The translations under genes and the position numbers were made by a program. The notes beneath the pieces are model-generated. The model made no database searches and was not told the DNA's origin. It was given only the letters and a program-made list of their open reading frames with translations. From contig JAJHZJ010000220.1 in the NCBI GenBank assembly GCA_023548195.1, forward strand, positions 751,279 through 815,278: 64,000 nt of DNA, in the 5' to 3' direction. The stretch comes from Bettongia penicillata ogilbyi. Lineage: Eukaryota; Chordata; Mammalia; Diprotodontia; Potoroidae. Position 1 is the first letter of the stretch; each line of letters begins with the position of its first letter. Positions 58,350 to 64,000 of the stretch are shown here, in pieces.

Positions 58350-58560
58350 GCAGAGTAGAAAGAGATCTGGCCTTGTAGGCAGGCAGATCTGACTTTGAAT
58401 AATGTCTCAGACACTGGTAAAGTTATTTACTTTTCTAAGACTCAGTTTACTAATCTGTAATGTAGGGATAATAAGAGCACTCATCTCACAAATTTATTAT
58501 GAGAATAAAATGAAATAATCTTGTCAAACACTTTCCAAATCTTAAAATCTCACAAAAAAA
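58350..58560 (+). mobile_element. MIR-type SINE
   Basis: GGCAGATCTGACTTTGAATA head, ACTCAGTTTACTAATCTGTA block and GGATAATAAGAGCACTCATC core, followed by the usual AATAAAATGAAATAATC tail. Confidence 0.65.
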
Positions 58561-58894
58561 ATAGCTATTATAATTGGGTTGACTGATACAAAACAAACAC
58601 ACTGAGAATTTACTATTATCTGCAAAGAACAGAATACTGGGAAAAAAGCAGAATTTTTAAAAATCATGTTGTTACCAAATGCTCAGCACACAAAAGACAT
58701 AGCATTTCCTCTCAAGAAACTCGAGAGTTTCTTAATTGACTATGGGTAAACAAGTCCCAGTTTAACCCAACACACAGAACATAAATTGATATTGCACATT
58801 ATGTAAGAATAAGCCAACAACATTGCCTGATGTCCCTCATAACATCCTTATGATGATCTTAAAGCAAACCACACTTGATTTTTCTTCCATACTC

Positions 58895-59165
58895 TTGTGT
58901 TCATCCTTCATTGCTGAAGAACACCATGCCATCAGAGAAATTCATCAGAGAAATGATGACATGACTTGTACTTGACTTTGTTTTGAGTGAAGGAGGGCAG
59001 TGCAGGTCACCAGCCTCACTTCTCTTCCAGAGCCATCTGAATCTAGTGACTTGATATTCTTCAGGATGATTGGAGATGACACAGGATGCACTGGGAGACC
59101 TTGGGCCTTTAGGCCAAGATCTTTGCAGGCACTCACTAGGGTGAGGCAATGCCCATTCATTGAAT
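58895..59165 (+). mobile_element. RTE-associated marsupial repeat (MAR1-type)
   Basis: TTCATCCTTCATTGCTGAAG start, GATGATGACATGACTTGTAC, GGTCACCAGCCTCACTTCTC and GAGATGACACAGGATGCACT. This is the clearest copy of the family also at 19725 and 21410. Confidence 0.65.
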
Positions 59166-60700
59166 AGACCTGTTTAAGAAGTATCTGGGGCAGGGCCCCT
59201 TCAATGAGGTCAAGAAAAAGAAAGACATCAGGCTGGGGGGGAAACAGTAACAGTTACTATTGATAATCACTCTAAAGCTAAGAGGGTCCAGAGGAGCCCT
59301 TAGGCAGGGGTCCATTGGAGTCCCAGTTTCAGATTGCAGTGGGTTGGGGAATTGAGAAGAGATACTAGGTTTTATTATTGAATTTGGGATTCTTATATGA
59401 CACCCTGAAGATGTTCATGAAGTCTTGGAACACATTCAAGATTTTCACTGGTACAGATGTTGGTGACTAACATGAGAAGTGGGGAGGGCTATAATGGTCA
59501 ATTTTATCATCATGACACCTGGAATGCCTAAGATTACTTTCAATAATCTTGAGAGTTTGATAATACAAATCTGGAACTTTGATAACATAAAGCTAGGTAT
59601 GGCTGGAAACCGCAATGCTTAAAAGTGTAAAGACCTTGGAGTTATCTTCAGAGATTTGATCACTGAATGCATGGATAAAAGGTAAGTAAGACAAAACATG
59701 TTGAGAACAGAGATTTGGGGGCCAGCCATAGTTAGGAGGTGGATTCATGGACATTGATGTAGGAAATTTGATTGGCAAGGATTTCTTGGGCAAGTAGGAG
59801 GAGAGCCAGGAGAAAAAAGTGCCCATGAAGTTGAGGGAGGAGGGAGCATCCAGAAAGGAGGGATAGCCATCATTACCAGAACCTGAAAAGAGTTTAAGGA
59901 AGATAAAGACTGAGAAAAGTCTAAGAAATAAAGCACTGCAAAATTCTTAACAACAGTTTCAGAAGAGTTCTTAAATAGAAGCAGGTTCATTTGAGAGAAT
60001 TTGGAAGCTTGAATACAAGCATGTAAAATGGTCAGTAGAAGAGGAAATGGAGTCAAGAACTACAGAAAAAAAAATAATAGCAGATTTTGTCTACAAAAAG
60101 AAGAGACAAGAGTTTCCCATTTTAAGTAATTATCCTTGCTAATTACATACCAATCAACCCATGTGTTGCCTATCTAAGGTTTGACAATGGAAGGAAGAAA
60201 GATCTGACAGCCTTCTTCACTCACTGACTTCTCCCTTCTTTAATACCTATTTGTATCCAGGATCAACCTAGGAACTCATCTGTTCATCTTCAAGTTACTG
60301 TTCGGTGAGAACTCACTTCAAGTCATGGGAACAGGACCTTACCTGTCAATTCAAACCTGTTTTGAATTGATATGGTTTCACTTCTTTGGACCCCAGACAG
60401 TTGCTACTTACAATCAGTGTAAAACAGCTAACTGTAACCATACATATCATTCAACAAGTTAAATACGTTTCTGCATCAATATTAGCAATTGTCTAACTCT
60501 TTGGTAGTAGATAGGTATATCCTATTAACCTTACAAATGTTTAGTGTCTTTCAATGCTTTCAACATAATAATACTTATTTTACTTAATTAAATACCTATT
60601 CTATATGGAACTACCAGACCAAAAAGATAATTGTGTTTTTTAAAAAATTTTCCCAAGTTAATTCTAAAGCAGATGGGCCATTCTTTTGTTTGACCTCAAA
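59166..60700. other. Unrecognised AT-rich DNA
   Basis: It has slightly higher GC than the surroundings between 59200 and 59900, but the frames are short and match nothing I know. Confidence 0.4.
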
Positions 60701-60708
60701 TTTCTTAA

Positions 60709-60711
<3 letters not shown>

Positions 60712-60779
<68 letters not shown>
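60712..60779. repeat. (AT)34 microsatellite
   Basis: Sixty-eight bp of uninterrupted AT, fully self-complementary. Confidence 0.97.
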
Positions 60780-60782
<3 letters not shown>

Positions 60783-60784
60783 TA

Positions 60785-62960
60785 TGACCAGACTCATGGG
60801 TGGATTATATGTCAAGTATGGAAAGCATTCACCCACTGGGAGTAAGGAAAGAACTGCATTAAACTTCATCTCAGGTAGCAAGACCAGACCTCTCTCTCAG
60901 CCCATAATGTTTGCCTGTAATTGTGATTCCTTAGTTCTTCATTATTTTCCAGTCTTGTTCTACATTTCAGATGATTTTATTGATTAAATTGCATTACACG
61001 ACTATAGAACCTGATTTCAGGAAAATCCCAAACCTAATCTTTTCCCATTTATAGTACACATGTAAAAAAAAAAAAACAGAAAGGTGAGTCAGCTCAATCC
61101 ATGACTATAGATATTCTACTGTGTTTTTGGAAAATTCTTAAATATTGAGAATTGCCTGCTAATATATTATTTTCTGTGGCCCACACTATTCCTGGAAGAG
61201 GATGTGCAATTGTTCCAATTACATATATTTCAAGACACTTGAAAGCAGGAATCTTTTTTTTTTGCTTTGGCAGTAATTTTAGGAGATTATATCCAACAAC
61301 TTATTGTCTCATAAGTCTCAGAGTAAAATGAAATAACTTTTGAATATAAAGCCTTCTCAGGTCACTTTGGACATATTTAATCTAAAATTGCAGTTAATTA
61401 TACATTCCATTAATATGAGGGATTCTCTAAAGGCCATCTTAGAGAGGAAATGGTTACAATTCCATGTACCATATCAAGAGATATCCTCCTTCCCCAATCA
61501 AAATGACCCTGGGAGGAATATTATTTACATTTATAATGAATATTTCAATTGAGTGATAACTTTTTGTCTTAGCTTTGAACAAGGTTAGGCACGTTGTCAT
61601 TGAACTAAAACTTGGGAATTCAATCCAAGTCCTTCTTTCCTTGGAGAAACATTTGGAAAATTATTAAAGAGAGAAGGAATAGTCAATCCGCAATCAAGCA
61701 TTTATTAGTCACTCCTACACACAGTGTAGGAGTACTGTTCTAAGCTAGAGCTTAGAAAGGCAAAAATAAGGTCGTTGCCCCCCAAAAGGTTCTATTCTAA
61801 TGGAGCAGACTATCTTTAAGCAGCTTGGTACCCACAAGAGGTATTACCATGCATATATACATATACGGAATGCATATGTATGCATACGTGTACATTTTCT
61901 ATATGTGGATAAATAAGTAGATAAAGAAAGGGGGAAAAAGAGAAATAAGAGGGAAATAAAAAAAATGTAGGGAAGGAGAGGGTAAGGAAAAGGGAGTAGG
62001 AGACAGACAAATAGTTCAAATCTAGGGATCCTTGGTCTTTAGTCATGAGGTTCAGAATTAAGGAGGGGTGCTCAGGCCTCCAACAGGTATGAGTCCCTCC
62101 TTATTCCATATCTCAGAAGTCAAAATTGATTGGAATCTTTCAACTCTGTTCGTGAAAGCTAAGATTCATCATGAGGGACACTTACTTCTGTCAAAGCACA
62201 GGGGTCCCCTCTAGTGTCTTGAGAATCACAACACCAGACCCTGTTTGTTTCAATTCACAGAAGACCATAGGGTGTCTGGTTAGAAATTTAGTCCTAGGTC
62301 AGGGTATGTGAGAAAATTACGAAATCTAGAAGAGAGTACTTAAAGATACAGTCAGGTTAGTCATAGAAAACATCAATTTGCCAAATGGAATGAAATTGAA
62401 AGTAGAATTTTAATTATAAAAAGTTATGTTATATTTATAATATAATATAACAAAATAAAATATGTAATATAATACAATATTATATTATAAATTATATATT
62501 ATAATATGCAATATCATATCACATATAATATAATTATAATATAATTATATAAAAAAATTCTTTAAGAAGCCCATTATGCTTACTGGGCTAATTTCTGTTC
62601 TAATCCTTCATAGAAGTTAGAGTAATTGGAGGTACAGAGTGATAGTTGCCATTTATTCAAACACTTCACAGAAGAGAATGGCTTGAGGTCTGAAGTGAAA
62701 GGCCTGAAGGGTTAAGGAACATAAAGGAAATGAGTCAGTGAAGGAAAACTAAAACAAGGGTGATTGTCAGGATACTGGATTCATTGATCTACCAGTTATA
62801 TTAATAGGATGAGATTTCTTAACCTGAAGTCTGTGAACATGTTCTATTTTTTAAAATAGGTTATGATAACTGTATATAAATATAATTGGTTTCCTTTGTA
62901 ATTACATATATTTTAAGCATTTTAAAACAATGTAAGAAAAAGTCCATAGTCTTCATTAGA
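60785..62960. other. AT-rich DNA, no gene recognised
   Basis: It has a repeat of the 23740 type at 61690-61805 and a TATAATA-rich low-complexity stretch at 62400-62560. Nothing else is assignable. Confidence 0.4.
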
Positions 62961-62973
62961 GTAGTAAATGAAT

Positions 62974-62977
62974 CACA

Positions 62978-63026
<49 letters not shown>
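62974..63026. repeat. (CA)n microsatellite
   Basis: About 26 CA units with one CATA interruption near the left end. Confidence 0.95.
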
Positions 63027-63028
<2 letters not shown>

Positions 63029-63584
63029 ACAAAAGATTTCAAATCCATTCCAAAATGAAGGATCAGAAATCAACATTCTAAGAAGTCAGCCTTGAATAGA
63101 GAGCAACCAGATCTGCTGACCTCTCCATACTCTTAATTATTGTGGGGTATATGAATCACCTTCACACATGAGCTAATTCTTTAGGCCTTTGAAGGTTATA
63201 ACTTTTTCACAGAGGAGAAAAGGTTCTCAGAAGTACCTCCATGTCTCATACATGGTAGAGGTCTAGTGGAACTAAAGTGACTACAGACATGGAAAACGGA
63301 AGTGTTTTAAAAGTGACAAGGCAAGTGGGTTAGGGAGGAAGTTGGAGCACACTCAATATCCAAAGCAGAGGTATCTCTGAATCAAGTGGCATTTAGGGAA
63401 TCTCAAGAAAATCCAAGTCTTCAAGTTTGTTTGTTTTTTTCAATACAATACAATATTTGTAAGAAGACTATCTTACGTCAGCTGCATACTTACTATTGAG
63501 ATAATAATTATACAACTCCTCTCCAGAATATCCAGTCTGTAATCTTGATTCTTTTCTAATATTTAAAAGAAGAAGCTGCTTCCA

Positions 63585-63845
63585 AAGGCAGCTAGGGGTC
63601 ACAATGAGAAACACTGGTCCTGGGGTCAAGAACAGTTGAATTGAAATCCAGCCTCAAAATACTTACTAGCTCTGTTACCCTGGACAAATCAATCTTAGTT
63701 TGCCTGTTTCCTCATCTAAAAAGAGGGGAGTAATAATTGCATCTACCTTGGAGTGTTGCTTTGAGAATTAAATAAGATAATACTTTTAAAGTGCTTAGAA
63801 CAGTGCCTGACATATAATAGTTGTTATGTAAATAGTATTATTATA
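63585..63845 (+). mobile_element. Marsupial CORE/MIR-type SINE
   Basis: GGCAGCTAGGGGTCACAATG head, CAGCCTCAAAATACTTACTA, TGTTACCCTGGACAAATCAA, CTGTTTCCTCATCTAAAAAG and a GTGCTTAGAACAGTGCCTGA tail. All parts of the family are present in order. Confidence 0.8.
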
Positions 63846-64000
63846 TTACTATAAACATGTTTATTTTTAACATAGAGTAAGAAAAATACATAAAAAATCT
63901 AGAGTTGCCCCCTGATCTATCAATACATTTTTTTTTTAAGTTGATGCTTAAAAGTTCTAGGTACTATTTTCTATTTTCTAGTAGTCCAAGTACAAAGAAT

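Noticed and set aside
60633..60845. A frame with an I-Y repeat
   Set aside because: Translation of the (AT)34 microsatellite.
62861..63095. Frames with C-V or T-H repeats on both strands
   Set aside because: Translation of a CA repeat.

Overview
This window looks like intergenic or deep-intronic DNA from a marsupial (metatherian) genome. It is AT-rich and has no open host exon, rRNA, tRNA gene or CRISPR array that I can support. The lineage call rests on the repeats: tRNA-derived SINEs with RTE-type tails, RTE/BovB-like LINE fragments, CORE/MIR-type SINEs, LINE-1 copies starting with the GGAGCCAAGATGG-type 5' end, and several half-LINE (HAL1-type) elements. I cannot name the species.

Layout. 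Positions 1-13 kb hold old L1 ORF2 debris (920-1800), an RTE/BovB-like fragment on the minus strand (1803-2885), a second RTE fragment on the plus strand (9640-10585), SINEs and microsatellites. Positions 14.2-19.1 kb hold an old minus-strand ORF1-only L1 relative (copy G), split by a TOMM22 processed pseudogene and by an LTR-like insertion flanked by GATC. Positions 19-31 kb are AT-rich and hold RTE-associated SINEs, a hairpin-rich local rearrangement (21.7 kb) and an old canonical L1 with ORF1 and ORF2 debris (25.85-28.66 kb). Positions 31.9-52.7 kb are the core: copies A and B on minus, and a nested stack in which old minus-strand copy E was hit by plus-strand copy D and then by plus-strand copy C. 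Positions 52.7-64 kb return to AT-rich DNA with a heavily mutated coding relic of a family I remember only by its motifs (54.95-56.0 kb), a perfect 69-bp tandem duplication, a CR1/L3 fragment and very long GA, AT and CA repeats.

The HAL1-type elements share one plan: a GC-rich 5' UTR with a variable tandem repeat, a 366-codon ORF1 (coiled coil, RRM, C-terminal domain), then about 1 kb ending in an A-rich tail, with no ORF2. By established L1 biology such copies would need L1 ORF2 protein in trans. None has an intact ORF1: A has two stops, B one stop, C one +1 frameshift and one stop, and D, E and G are more decayed.

Four observations deserve a second look. (1) The 3' regions of A, B and C each carry a sense-strand reading frame of 209-211 codons, from the same ATG to the same TGA, in which every indel is a multiple of three or is compensated nearby. 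(2) Copy A carries about 0.94 kb of 3' flanking DNA with its own tail, all inside a perfect 18-bp target-site duplication, which fits a HAL1 3' transduction. (3) C and D appear to have used the same endonuclease nick site. (4) The 5' UTR tandem repeat varies from one to three units between copies.
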